5,414 bases of DNA from JBBAGE01 sp041655055 (GTDB lineage: Bacteria > Pseudomonadota > Alphaproteobacteria > Rhodobacterales > Rhodobacteraceae), in assembly GCA_041655055.1 (NCBI GenBank), contig JBBAGE010000145.1, forward strand, positions 1 to 5,414. Direction: 5' to 3'. This document shows positions 1 to 5,414 of the stretch, piece after piece. How positions within the stretch are numbered: the first letter of the stretch is position 1; the number at the start of each line of letters is the position of its first letter. Position numbers and translations under genes: made by a program. A model generated the notes under the pieces. That model saw only the letters and a list, made by a program, of their open reading frames with translations, did no database searches and was not told the origin of the DNA.

Positions 1-993
1 GAAGGGCAGCCCGAGGCGCAACCCCTCTAGCACCGCGCGCAGCGGCGTGATGGTCAGCACCGCCACCGCAACGACGCCAAGAAAGATATAGGGCGCAAAG
101 GCCGCCAGCAGCGACATTTTCGCCGGTGCCGTATCGGTCGAGGGGCCGGGGATATGGGGCGTGGCAAAGAGGGCGTTGGGCTCATCCGCGTCTTGCTGGC
201 GGTAAAAGCGCCAGCGCGACAGCACCAGCACTGCCACCAGTGCCGCCGCGCACGATATCAGCATCGCGATCGGCAACACCCGGGGCAGCAGCAGCATCAG
301 CCCGCCACCCTGCAGCGCCGAAATGATCACGATGGCCGGCAATCCGCGCCGTAGCGCCCAAAGCCCGCCATAGAGCCATGCGATCATCAGCCCCCCGGTC
401 AGATTGGCGATCCAGACCAAGGCGGCGCTGAACTGCAGCGTTTGGGTCGGATCGGGGATATCGACCACCGAGCTTAGCGCCAGCCACGGCGCGCCCAGCG
501 ATCCGAACGAATTGGCCCAGGCCCCGCCGATGATCGGCAACAGCACCGCATAGACCGGCCGCACCCCCAACCCCAGCAGGATGGGCGAGACCACCGCCAG
601 CGGCGCGCCGAAACCGGCGATGGACTGGATGAAAGATGTCAGCACCCAGGCAAAGACCAGCACCACCAGCAGCCGGTCGGGGATCAGCCGCAAGATCCCC
701 TGTCGGATCGCGTCGAACGCATTGGCGCCATTGGCGATGTGATAAAGGATCAGCGCCGGCCAGACGATATAAAGGATGAAGGCCGCATCCCAAAGCCCCT
801 TGCCCGTTGCCACCGCGACCGTATGCAGGGGCGTTTGAAACACCACCATCGCCACGCCAACCGCCAGCGCCAATGCCACCGGCGCCGCCGACGAGGTGGA
901 CCACCCCCGCCAGACCAGCAGCAGCAACAGCACAAGGATCGGCAGGAATGCCGCCGAAACTGAAATCAGCGTGACTGGAAGTTGGCTGTCCAT
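1..993 (-). CDS. LctP/lactate-permease family transporter (permease C), 3' end outside window
   Basis: This is an inner-membrane secondary transporter of the LctP (L-lactate/glycolate permease) family, which imports small 2-hydroxycarboxylates with protons. Only residues 1-331 of an expected 540-560 are present; the frame is open to the window edge. The ATG at 993-991 is the only usable start, since the in-frame codons back to the TGA at 1020-1018 contain no ATG, GTG or TTG. Hydrophobic segments lie near residues 8-27, 37-52, 66-85, 106-122, 130-155, 187-207, 217-235, 240-258 and 295-314. The family hallmark GFGAP is at 127-131, followed by GVRPV (143-147) and LPIIGGAWANSFGSLG (152-167). A polar linker covers about 260-292. 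A hand count gives about 60% identity to permease B over some 109 residues (C 65-173 against B 63-171), so the two look like tandem duplicates. The real substrate is unknown. Confidence 0.9.
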   Translation of the reverse strand, partial: MDSQLPVTLISVSAAFLPILVLLLLLVWRGWSTSSAAPVALALAVGVAMVVFQTPLHTVAVATGKGLWDAAFILYIVWPALILYHIANGANAFDAIRQGILRLIPDRLLVVLVFAWVLTSFIQSIAGFGAPLAVVSPILLGLGVRPVYAVLLPIIGGAWANSFGSLGAPWLALSSVVDIPDPTQTLQFSAALVWIANLTGGLMIAWLYGGLWALRRGLPAIVIISALQGGGLMLLLPRVLPIAMLISCAAALVAVLVLSRWRFYRQQDADEPNALFATPHIPGPSTDTAPAKMSLLAAFAPYIFLGVVAVAVLTITPLRAVLEGLRLGLPF

Positions 994-1000
994 ATCCGCG

Positions 1001-1005
1001 CACCT
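1001..1005 (-). promoter_or_regulatory. Ribosome binding site of permease C
   Basis: The minus strand reads AGGTG here, 7 nt before the ATG at 993. It lies inside the 24-nt gap after the small two-helix gene, the longest intergenic gap in the window. It supports ATG 993 as the start and suggests that permease C is initiated independently rather than by stop-start coupling. Confidence 0.55.
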
Positions 1006-1017
1006 GTTGGCAAGCGA

Positions 1018-1227
1018 TCACCCATCCTTGCGTCGCGTTTGGCGTTCCTGCCACGAGCGGCGCAATTGCGTGACCAGTGGCAAAATGATGCCCGCAGCAA
1101 ACAGGGCAATGCCCGGCCCGCCCATGCCCCCCGGCCCGCCCGCGCCAAGATAGATCAGCACCGACCCCGCGATGACCAGCACGATGGCGATGCCTTGCTG
1201 CCAGACCGGTTCGCGCCACCATGACAT
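1018..1227 (-). CDS. Small two-helix membrane protein behind permease B
   Basis: I do not recognise this 69-residue protein from a named family. It is a predicted helical hairpin. A Trp-rich N-terminus (SWWREPVW) precedes helix 1 (about residues 11-28). A Gly/Pro-rich turn (about 28-38) leads to helix 2 (about 38-54), and a strongly basic tail (RR at 56-57, then R62, R65, R66, K67) follows. By the positive-inside rule both ends should face the cytoplasm. It starts 3 nt after the stop of permease B with a good Shine-Dalgarno. Its helix 2 ends in G-I-I-L-P (46-50), resembling G-G-L-I-P (43-47) in the small protein behind permease A. The position suggests an accessory or stability subunit of the permease, by analogy with small subunits of other symporters. 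This role is inference. Confidence 0.82.
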   Translation of the reverse strand: MSWWREPVWQQGIAIVLVIAGSVLIYLGAGGPGGMGGPGIALFAAGIILPLVTQLRRSWQERQTRRKDG

Positions 1228-1230
1228 GTG

Positions 1231-2862
1231 TTATCCTCCGTTTGCCGTTGATGTGGGGAACATCCATGTGCCCGCCAGCGTCATCGCCGCCATGGCCGCC
1301 AGCGCGATCACCACAAAGGGCATCATCTTGCGGATCGCAACGCCTGCATGGGCGGCCGCCCCCACCGCGCCCAGCCCCAGCAGCACCGCCGATATGGTGA
1401 TCGACGATCCGATCGCCGCGCCTGCGGTCTGGGCGGCCAGAATGATTTCGGGCGCAAGGCGCAGGGCCTCGGCGGCCTCGGCCTGCAATGGGCCAAACAG
1501 GATATTGGCCGACAGGTTGCTGCCGGTCAAAAACCCGCCCAAAGCCCCGATCAACGGCGCAAGCAGCGCATAAACCGGGGGCGTGGCGACCTGCCCAAGC
1601 CCTGCGGCCAGTTCCAAAATCATGCCCGAACCTTGCAACACCAGCGCCATCGCGACAAAGGCCAGCAGCGCCATGATCGTGGGGATCGATGTCTTGATCG
1701 CATCCACGGCGATATCATCAATTCGCCCGAACGGAATATCGCGCCGGATGCGAAACACGACGAATGCAACAACCGACACCACCAGCAGCAGCGTGCCCGG
1801 ATGGGCCAGCGGCGCAAAGCCGCTATAGGCATCGGTCGGCGGCGTGATCACGCCATAACCCGTCTGCGCCCCGCCAAAGGGCAGGCCAAAGCGCAGCGCC
1901 CCCAGCGGATCGCCAATCGCGGGGATCAGCTCCACCGCCATGATCAACACCGTCAGCAGCAAATAGGGGGCAAAGGCCAGCCAAAGCGGCATCGGGCGGC
2001 GGGGGGCCTCGGCTGGCAGCGCCGTTGATGCGGCGTCGTCCGCCATCAGCGGGCTTTGCGTGATCTGGGATGGCCTGGCGTAAACCGTGCGCGCCAGCGC
2101 CACGATCACGATCAGCGCCACCGCTGTGGGCACCACATTGGCCAGATTGGGCGCAAAGGGCGCGACGGCCAATTGTCCGAACCCCATGATCGCGGATATC
2201 AGCAGCAGCGCGGGCCAGGCTTCGCGCAGGGCTTGCCAGCGGCCGAAAAGCCATGTGATCACGATCCCCGCCAAAAGCGCTGCCATCGCCAGCATCAGCG
2301 CGGTGGCGATGATCGCGGTCGCGGGCTGATCCACATCGGTCACGCGCGTCAGCGCTTCCCACGCGACACCCAGCGTGCCGAATGTCTTGGCCCAGGCATG
2401 GCCGATGATCGGCAGCGCCACCGCCCAGACGGGCCGCACCCCGATGGCCAGCAGCAGCGGTGCCGCCACAGCAATTGGCGCGCCAAAGCCGGTGATGCTT
2501 TGCAAAAACGATGGAAATACCCAGCCAAAGGCCAGCACATGCAATAAGGTGTTGGGGGTGATCGCCTCGATCCCGCGCCGGATCGTGTCGAATGCGCCCG
2601 CCTCGTCGCAGATCTCATAGAGGATCAGCGCGGGCAGGATCACATAGGCGATGAACAGCGCATCCCACACCCCCTTGACCGATTGCAGCGCCACCGTATC
2701 AAGCCCCGTGCGAAACAGCCCGATCGCGATCCCCACCGCCAGCAGGTAGCCGGCGGCGGCGGCGCTCGATGCTTTCCAGCGCAGCCCGATCAGCAGCACC
2801 AGCACCAATGTCAGCGGTGCAATCGCGGCAAACCAGAACAGCGGCGTGATCGGCAGGGTCAT
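1231..2862 (-). CDS. LctP/lactate-permease family transporter (permease B), complete
   Basis: This is a complete 543-residue polytopic inner-membrane carrier, close to the usual LctP family length (about 550). About 13-14 hydrophobic segments are visible, beginning near residues 8-27, 35-50, 66-82 and 105-122 and ending near 511-531. Family landmarks are GFGAP (125-129), GVRPV (141-145), IIGHAWAKTFGTLG (152-165), a polar mid-protein linker (about 260-292), FAPLAHPGT (349-357) and GGFLTGSNLSANILFGPLQ (442-460). The family transports lactate or glycolate; the substrate here is not known. The C-terminal region differs from permease A: A has IAPANVV and later GQEG, while B has ITISAVL and AHAG, so specificity may differ. 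Its ATG lies 2 nt after the hydrolase TAG with no strong Shine-Dalgarno, so translation is probably coupled. Pairing with the hydrolase suggests that it supplies the hydrolase substrate (inference). Confidence 0.93.
   Translation of the reverse strand: MTLPITPLFWFAAIAPLTLVLVLLIGLRWKASSAAAAGYLLAVGIAIGLFRTGLDTVALQSVKGVWDALFIAYVILPALILYEICDEAGAFDTIRRGIEAITPNTLLHVLAFGWVFPSFLQSITGFGAPIAVAAPLLLAIGVRPVWAVALPIIGHAWAKTFGTLGVAWEALTRVTDVDQPATAIIATALMLAMAALLAGIVITWLFGRWQALREAWPALLLISAIMGFGQLAVAPFAPNLANVVPTAVALIVIVALARTVYARPSQITQSPLMADDAASTALPAEAPRRPMPLWLAFAPYLLLTVLIMAVELIPAIGDPLGALRFGLPFGGAQTGYGVITPPTDAYSGFAPLAHPGTLLLVVSVVAFVVFRIRRDIPFGRIDDIAVDAIKTSIPTIMALLAFVAMALVLQGSGMILELAAGLGQVATPPVYALLAPLIGALGGFLTGSNLSANILFGPLQAEAAEALRLAPEIILAAQTAGAAIGSSITISAVLLGLGAVGAAAHAGVAIRKMMPFVVIALAAMAAMTLAGTWMFPTSTANGG
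1235..1239 (-). promoter_or_regulatory. Ribosome binding site of the 69-residue membrane protein
   Basis: The minus strand reads GGAGG, 7 nt before the ATG at 1227. The site lies in the last codons of permease B, just before its TAA stop, so the two genes are tightly linked in translation. This strong site is good evidence that the short ORF is a real gene. Confidence 0.75.
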
Positions 2863-2864
2863 GT

Positions 2865-4523
2865 CTACCAGCCCATCGCGGCGCCATCGCCGCGCGGATC
2901 AGCGCCGCCTTCGTAAAAGCCGGTGGCGTGGTCGATGCGGATCGCCTGCGCATGGCCCAAAGTGCCGCTCCAGGCGGGGGCGATCTGCACCGGATGGCCG
3001 CGCAGGGTCAGTTCGCGGATGACTTCGTCGGGGATACGTGCCTCAAGCGAAAGGGCGCTGGTGGCCGTGCCCCATGTGCGCCCCATCAGCCAGCGCGGGG
3101 CCTCGATCGCCTGTTGCACGTCAAAGCCGTAATCGACGATGCGGGTGATCATCGCCGCCTGCGTCTGGGGCTGGCCCTCGCCGCCCATCGTGCCGTAAGC
3201 CAGCACCGGCTTGCCATCTTGCAACATCATCGCGGGAATAATGGTGTGAAAGGTCTGTTTTCCGGGTTCCAGCCGGTTGGGGTGGCTGTCATCAAGCGCA
3301 AAGAACGAGCCGCGATTTTGCATCACGATCCCGGTATCGCCGCCCATCACCGCCGCGCCGAAATCGTGATAGATCGACTGAATGATCGACACCACCAGCC
3401 CGTCGCTATCGGCGGCGCAGAAATAGCAGGTATCACCGCTGGGCGGATCGCGCCGGGCGGTATCGCCATAGCGGATGCCGGGGGCGATTTCGTCCCCGCC
3501 AAGCGCGCGGGCCGGATCGATCAGCGCACGGCGCCCGGCGGCGTAATCCTTGGACAGCAGCTGATCCAGCGGAATATCGACAAAGGCGGGATCGGTCAGC
3601 CATTCATCGCGATCGACAAAGGCGACTTTCACCGCCTCGACCAGATGGTGATAATAATCGGCGCTGCCTTCGCCCAGGGCGGCCATGTCAAAGCCTTCGA
3701 TCAGGTTCAGGATCTGCAAGGCGGCAAAGCCCTGCGTGCTGGGCGGCATCTGGGCGATGTCATAGCCGCGATAGCTGGTGGTGATCGGATCGACCCAGCG
3801 CGCGCGGTAAGCCGCGAAATCATCCGGGCTCAGCGGTGATCCCGCGGGGCCAAGGGCGGCGCAAATCCGCCGGGCGATGCTGCCTTCGTAAAACGCGCGG
3901 GGGCCGGCGTTGGCCAATTCCTGCAAACTGCGCGCCAGATCGGCCTGCACCAGCCGCGCGCCTTCGCGTTGGGGCGCGCCTTCGGGCAGGAAAATCTGCG
4001 CGGTTTCGGGATATTCCCGCAAGATTGCCAGATCCTGCACCAGCCAATCGGCAAGCGAGCGGCTGACAGGCATACCGTGGCGCGCGTGGTGAATGGCGGC
4101 TGTGAACAGTTCGGCCCAGGGCAGTTTGCCATGCCGCTCATGCGCCAGCCGCCAGCCATCGACCGCGCCGGGCACGCTTAGCGCCGCAAGCGCGCCCCGG
4201 GCGGGGATCACGGAACTGTGGCCCTTGTCGCGGTAGTAATCGATCGTGGCCGCCGCAGCCGCCGGGCCGCTGGCATTCAGCGCCTCGACCCCGTCCGCGC
4301 CGGGCCCCGCGATCAGCCAGAACCCATCACCGCCAAGCCCCGCCATATGCGGATAGACCACGCAAAGCGCGGCATTCGCGGCAATGGCGGCATCGACGGC
4401 GCTGCCGCCGCGTTGCAGGATTTCCAGCCCGGCAGAACTTGCCAGCGTATGCGGCGTTGACACCATTCCGCGCGATCCGAAGCTGGGCGGGCGGCCTGTT
4501 CTTGGCCCATTGGCATGGCTCAT
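2865..4523 (-). CDS. Gamma-glutamyltransferase-superfamily Ntn-hydrolase, HpxW/YwrD-like, probably not a true GGT
   Basis: This 552-residue proenzyme should self-cleave into large (about 1-364) and small (365-552) subunits. The predicted nucleophile is Thr365 in GDTCYFCAAD, matching E. coli GGT Thr391. Other superfamily landmarks are GGSAVDAAIAAN (39-50), AGLGGDGF (61-68), SVPGAVDGW (116-124), MPPSTQG (259-265) and the oxyanion Gly447-Gly448 in GTMGGEGQPQ. The glutamyl-binding residues of E. coli GGT are replaced: Arg114 region by NASGP, Asn411 by Tyr385, Gln430 by Arg404, Asp433 by Phe407, Ser462-Ser463 by His426-Thr427. No signal peptide is seen, so it should be cytoplasmic, unlike periplasmic GGT. 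The best-characterised comparable member I know is HpxW, which hydrolyses oxamate to oxalate and ammonia; a broader amidohydrolase or acylase role is also possible. It lies 17 nt after a small membrane-protein gene and 2 nt before permease B, which argues for acting on an imported compound. Confidence 0.9.
   Translation of the reverse strand: MSHANGPRTGRPPSFGSRGMVSTPHTLASSAGLEILQRGGSAVDAAIAANAALCVVYPHMAGLGGDGFWLIAGPGADGVEALNASGPAAAAATIDYYRDKGHSSVIPARGALAALSVPGAVDGWRLAHERHGKLPWAELFTAAIHHARHGMPVSRSLADWLVQDLAILREYPETAQIFLPEGAPQREGARLVQADLARSLQELANAGPRAFYEGSIARRICAALGPAGSPLSPDDFAAYRARWVDPITTSYRGYDIAQMPPSTQGFAALQILNLIEGFDMAALGEGSADYYHHLVEAVKVAFVDRDEWLTDPAFVDIPLDQLLSKDYAAGRRALIDPARALGGDEIAPGIRYGDTARRDPPSGDTCYFCAADSDGLVVSIIQSIYHDFGAAVMGGDTGIVMQNRGSFFALDDSHPNRLEPGKQTFHTIIPAMMLQDGKPVLAYGTMGGEGQPQTQAAMITRIVDYGFDVQQAIEAPRWLMGRTWGTATSALSLEARIPDEVIRELTLRGHPVQIAPAWSGTLGHAQAIRIDHATGFYEGGADPRGDGAAMGW
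3429..3431 (-). other. Predicted autocleavage and nucleophile codon (Thr365) of the Ntn-hydrolase
   Basis: The codon is ACC on the minus strand. The downstream spacing T-C-Y-F-C-A-A-D matches T-T-H-Y-S-V-V-D of E. coli GGT (Thr391 to Asp398), and Ser383 falls where E. coli has Thr409. Cleavage before this Thr would release a small subunit of about 188 residues. The assignment rests on hand alignment. Confidence 0.75.
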
Positions 4524-4529
4524 GTCGTG

Positions 4530-4536
4530 CTCCTTT
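4530..4536 (-). promoter_or_regulatory. Ribosome binding site of the Ntn-hydrolase
   Basis: The minus strand reads AAAGGAG, 6 nt before the ATG at 4523, within the 17-nt gap after the 74-residue membrane-protein gene. It is the best Shine-Dalgarno in the window and fixes the hydrolase start. It suggests efficient independent initiation of the enzyme inside the operon. Confidence 0.8.
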
Positions 4537-4540
4537 CGGG

Positions 4541-4765
4541 TCAGGAAATGCGTTCATCCTCTTTCAGGCCAACGCGGGTCGGGGGGGCATCATTCAGTCG
4601 GGCCAGCACGAAGCGCGCAATCGGCGGGATCAGACCGCCCAGCACCAGCAGCCCCAGCCCCAGCACCCAAAGCGCGGCCGGACCATCGGTCGTGCCCATG
4701 CTGATCAGCGGAAAGGCCGCAAGCATCAGCACCAGCGACAGGCTTAGCGCGATCAGCCGTATCAT
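4541..4765 (-). CDS. Small two-helix membrane protein behind permease A
   Basis: This 74-residue predicted helical hairpin does not match a family I can name. Helix 1 spans about residues 3-22. A short polar turn (SMGTTDGPA, 22-30) follows, then a Gly/Leu-rich helix 2 (about 31-50) ending in GGLIPP (43-48), and a charged C-terminal tail (R51, R56, then KEDER at 68-72). Its ATG shares an ATGA overlap with the TGA of permease A, so it should be translated by termination-reinitiation. The only upstream site is a G-run (4772-4777) 6 nt before the start, a poor Shine-Dalgarno. Its architecture and position behind an LctP permease match the 69-residue protein at 1018-1227, although overall sequence similarity is weak. 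An accessory role for permease A is inferred. As a short hydrophobic ORF it could be overcalled, but the overlap and the repeated context argue against that. Confidence 0.8.
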   Translation of the reverse strand: MIRLIALSLSLVLMLAAFPLISMGTTDGPAALWVLGLGLLVLGGLIPPIARFVLARLNDAPPTRVGLKEDERIS

Positions 4766-5414
4766 GGCATACCCCCCGTATCAGTGCCGGTCACCATGAC
4801 CAGTATCACGGTCGCAGCGCCGGTGACGAGCACCGCCATCAGCGTCCATGGCAGGGTCTTGCGCAAGATCGCGCCCTCTTGCCCGGCGATGCCGGCGGTG
4901 CTGGCGCCCAGCACCACATTGGCGGGCGCAATCGCATTGCCGATCGATCCACCCGCGCTTTGGGCGGCGATGATCGCGGCTTCGGGCAGCCCCTTGAGCC
5001 GGGCAACCGTTTGTTGCAGATCGGAAAACAGCACGTTCGAGGATGTGCTGCTTGATGTCATGAACGCCCCGAGCGCGCCGATCCCGTTCGACATGAACGC
5101 AAAGGCATAGCTCGGAGCCACGGCGGCAATCCCCAGTGCCAGCACCTCGTTCTGGCCGGAATGGTTCATCAGTTGCGCCATGACCAGAAAGGCAATCACC
5201 GGCACCGAGGCGGGCACCGCATCGCGGATCAGCCGCCCGATCACGGATTTGCGCGCGCCCTTGGCCCAGGCGCTGTAATAGCCGCGCATCCCGAAAATCG
5301 CCCATGTGGCCAATGCGGTGACAAGCAGGAATGTGCCCGGATGGGTCAGCGGCGCAAAGGGCGAATAGGGGGTCCGGGCGGCATTTTCCAGCCCGAAACC
5401 GGTGGTAACCGCAG
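4762..5414 (-). CDS. LctP/lactate-permease family transporter (permease A), 5' end outside window
   Basis: The C-terminal 216 residues of an LctP-family carrier enter from the right edge; the frame is open through 5414, so any internal start (such as the TTG at 5313) is not the true one. Landmarks counted from the first full visible codon are FAPLTHPGT (19-27), GALGAFMTSSSTSSNVLFSD (112-131), AQSAGGSIGNAIAPANVVLG (150-169), GIAGQEG (174-180) and LRKTLPW (183-189). These are the classic C-terminal blocks of lactate permeases, and this copy looks the most canonical of the three here at its C-terminus. Hydrophobic segments lie near 27-40, 69-82, 89-107, 143-160 and 188-207. Its TGA overlaps the start of the 74-residue membrane protein. 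The substrate cannot be read from the sequence; small 2-hydroxy acids are the family norm. Confidence 0.92.
   Translation of the reverse strand, partial: AVTTGFGLENAARTPYSPFAPLTHPGTFLLVTALATWAIFGMRGYYSAWAKGARKSVIGRLIRDAVPASVPVIAFLVMAQLMNHSGQNEVLALGIAAVAPSYAFAFMSNGIGALGAFMTSSSTSSNVLFSDLQQTVARLKGLPEAAIIAAQSAGGSIGNAIAPANVVLGASTAGIAGQEGAILRKTLPWTLMAVLVTGAATVILVMVTGTDTGGMP

Larger units (their letters stand above)
1..5414 (-). other. Probable single operon: permease - small - hydrolase - permease - small - permease
   Basis: Six consecutive minus-strand genes are separated by -4, 17, 2, 3 and 24 nt. No gap could hold a normal promoter plus terminator, and I see no stem-loop with a T-run between genes. 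The operon promoter must lie beyond the right edge and the end beyond the left edge. Co-translation of transporters and hydrolase suggests a single catabolic or scavenging function. Confidence 0.8.

Noticed and set aside
994..1017. Possible promoter or terminator in the longest intergenic gap
   Set aside because: Only 24 nt, containing an AGGTG ribosome binding site; no stem-loop with a T-run and no room for a promoter.
182..1267. Minus-strand open frame of 361 codons spanning the end of permease B, the 69-residue gene and permease C
   Set aside because: It is an out-of-frame shadow. The translation is rich in Arg, His, Gly and Ala with no domain, and it overlaps two well-supported genes and the end of a third.
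1790..1830. Apparent DNA repeat with the region near 5331-5370 (shared run including cccggatggg and cagcggcgcaaag)
   Set aside because: Both encode the conserved FAPL(A/T)HPGT block of paralogous permeases, so it is explained by gene homology rather than a separate repeat element.
1348..2028. Plus-strand open frame of 226 codons antisense to permease B
   Set aside because: The product is extremely rich in Arg, Gln and His, typical of reading a hydrophobic membrane-protein gene backwards.
1823..2362. Minus-strand open frame of 179 codons inside permease B
   Set aside because: Alternative frame of a verified coding region; Arg/Asp/Gly-rich without domains.
2928..3839. Plus-strand open frame of 303 codons antisense to the hydrolase
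   Set aside because: It mirrors the codon structure of the high-GC hydrolase gene on the opposite strand. It shows no recognisable motif, and the hydrolase frame has clear family residues throughout.
2865..4523. Calling the hydrolase ggt (glutathione gamma-glutamyltransferase)
   Set aside because: The glutamyl-binding residues of GGT are replaced and no signal peptide is present, so the gene symbol would mislead.
4762..5313. Short complete gene starting at the TTG at 5313
   Set aside because: The frame stays open upstream to the window edge with clear LctP-family sequence (FAPLTHPGT), so the gene is truncated by the window, not short.

Overview
This is a gene-dense, high-GC window (about 60-65% GC by eye). 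Every credible gene lies on the minus strand and runs from high to low coordinates. Codon choice (GCC/GCG Ala, CGC Arg, ATC Ile) and gene content suggest an alphaproteobacterium, perhaps of the Rhodobacteraceae type. That placement is inference, because no taxonomic marker is present.

Layout in the direction of transcription: (1) the C-terminal 216 residues of an LctP/lactate-permease family transporter (permease A, 5414-4762, entering from the right edge). (2) A 74-residue two-helix membrane protein (4765-4541) whose ATG overlaps the stop of permease A. (3) A complete 552-residue Ntn-hydrolase of the gamma-glutamyltransferase superfamily (4523-2865). (4) A complete 543-residue LctP-family transporter (permease B, 2862-1231), starting 2 nt after the hydrolase stop. 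(5) A second two-helix membrane protein of 69 residues (1227-1018), 3 nt after permease B. (6) The N-terminal 331 residues of a third LctP-family transporter (permease C, 993-1, leaving by the left edge). The gaps are -4, 17, 2, 3 and 24 nt. No promoter or terminator is visible, so the window looks like the middle of one polycistronic unit whose promoter lies beyond the right edge.

The genes suggest uptake of small 2-hydroxy- or 2-oxo-carboxylates or their amides, followed by cytoplasmic hydrolysis of an amide bond. The hydrolase has no signal peptide and keeps the catalytic Thr and the Gly-Gly oxyanion motif. It has lost essentially all the residues that hold the gamma-glutamyl group in true GGT. 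It fits the HpxW (oxamate amidohydrolase)/YwrD-like branch better than glutathione metabolism. Oxamate is a structural analogue of pyruvate and lactate, which would fit the LctP-type carriers, but this is a hypothesis.

The most unusual element is a small two-helix protein directly behind each of the two permeases whose 3' end is visible. The two share a Gly-rich second helix ending in a proline. They may be accessory subunits of a two-component form of the LctP transporter. No RNA gene, mobile element, CRISPR array or long non-coding stretch was found.
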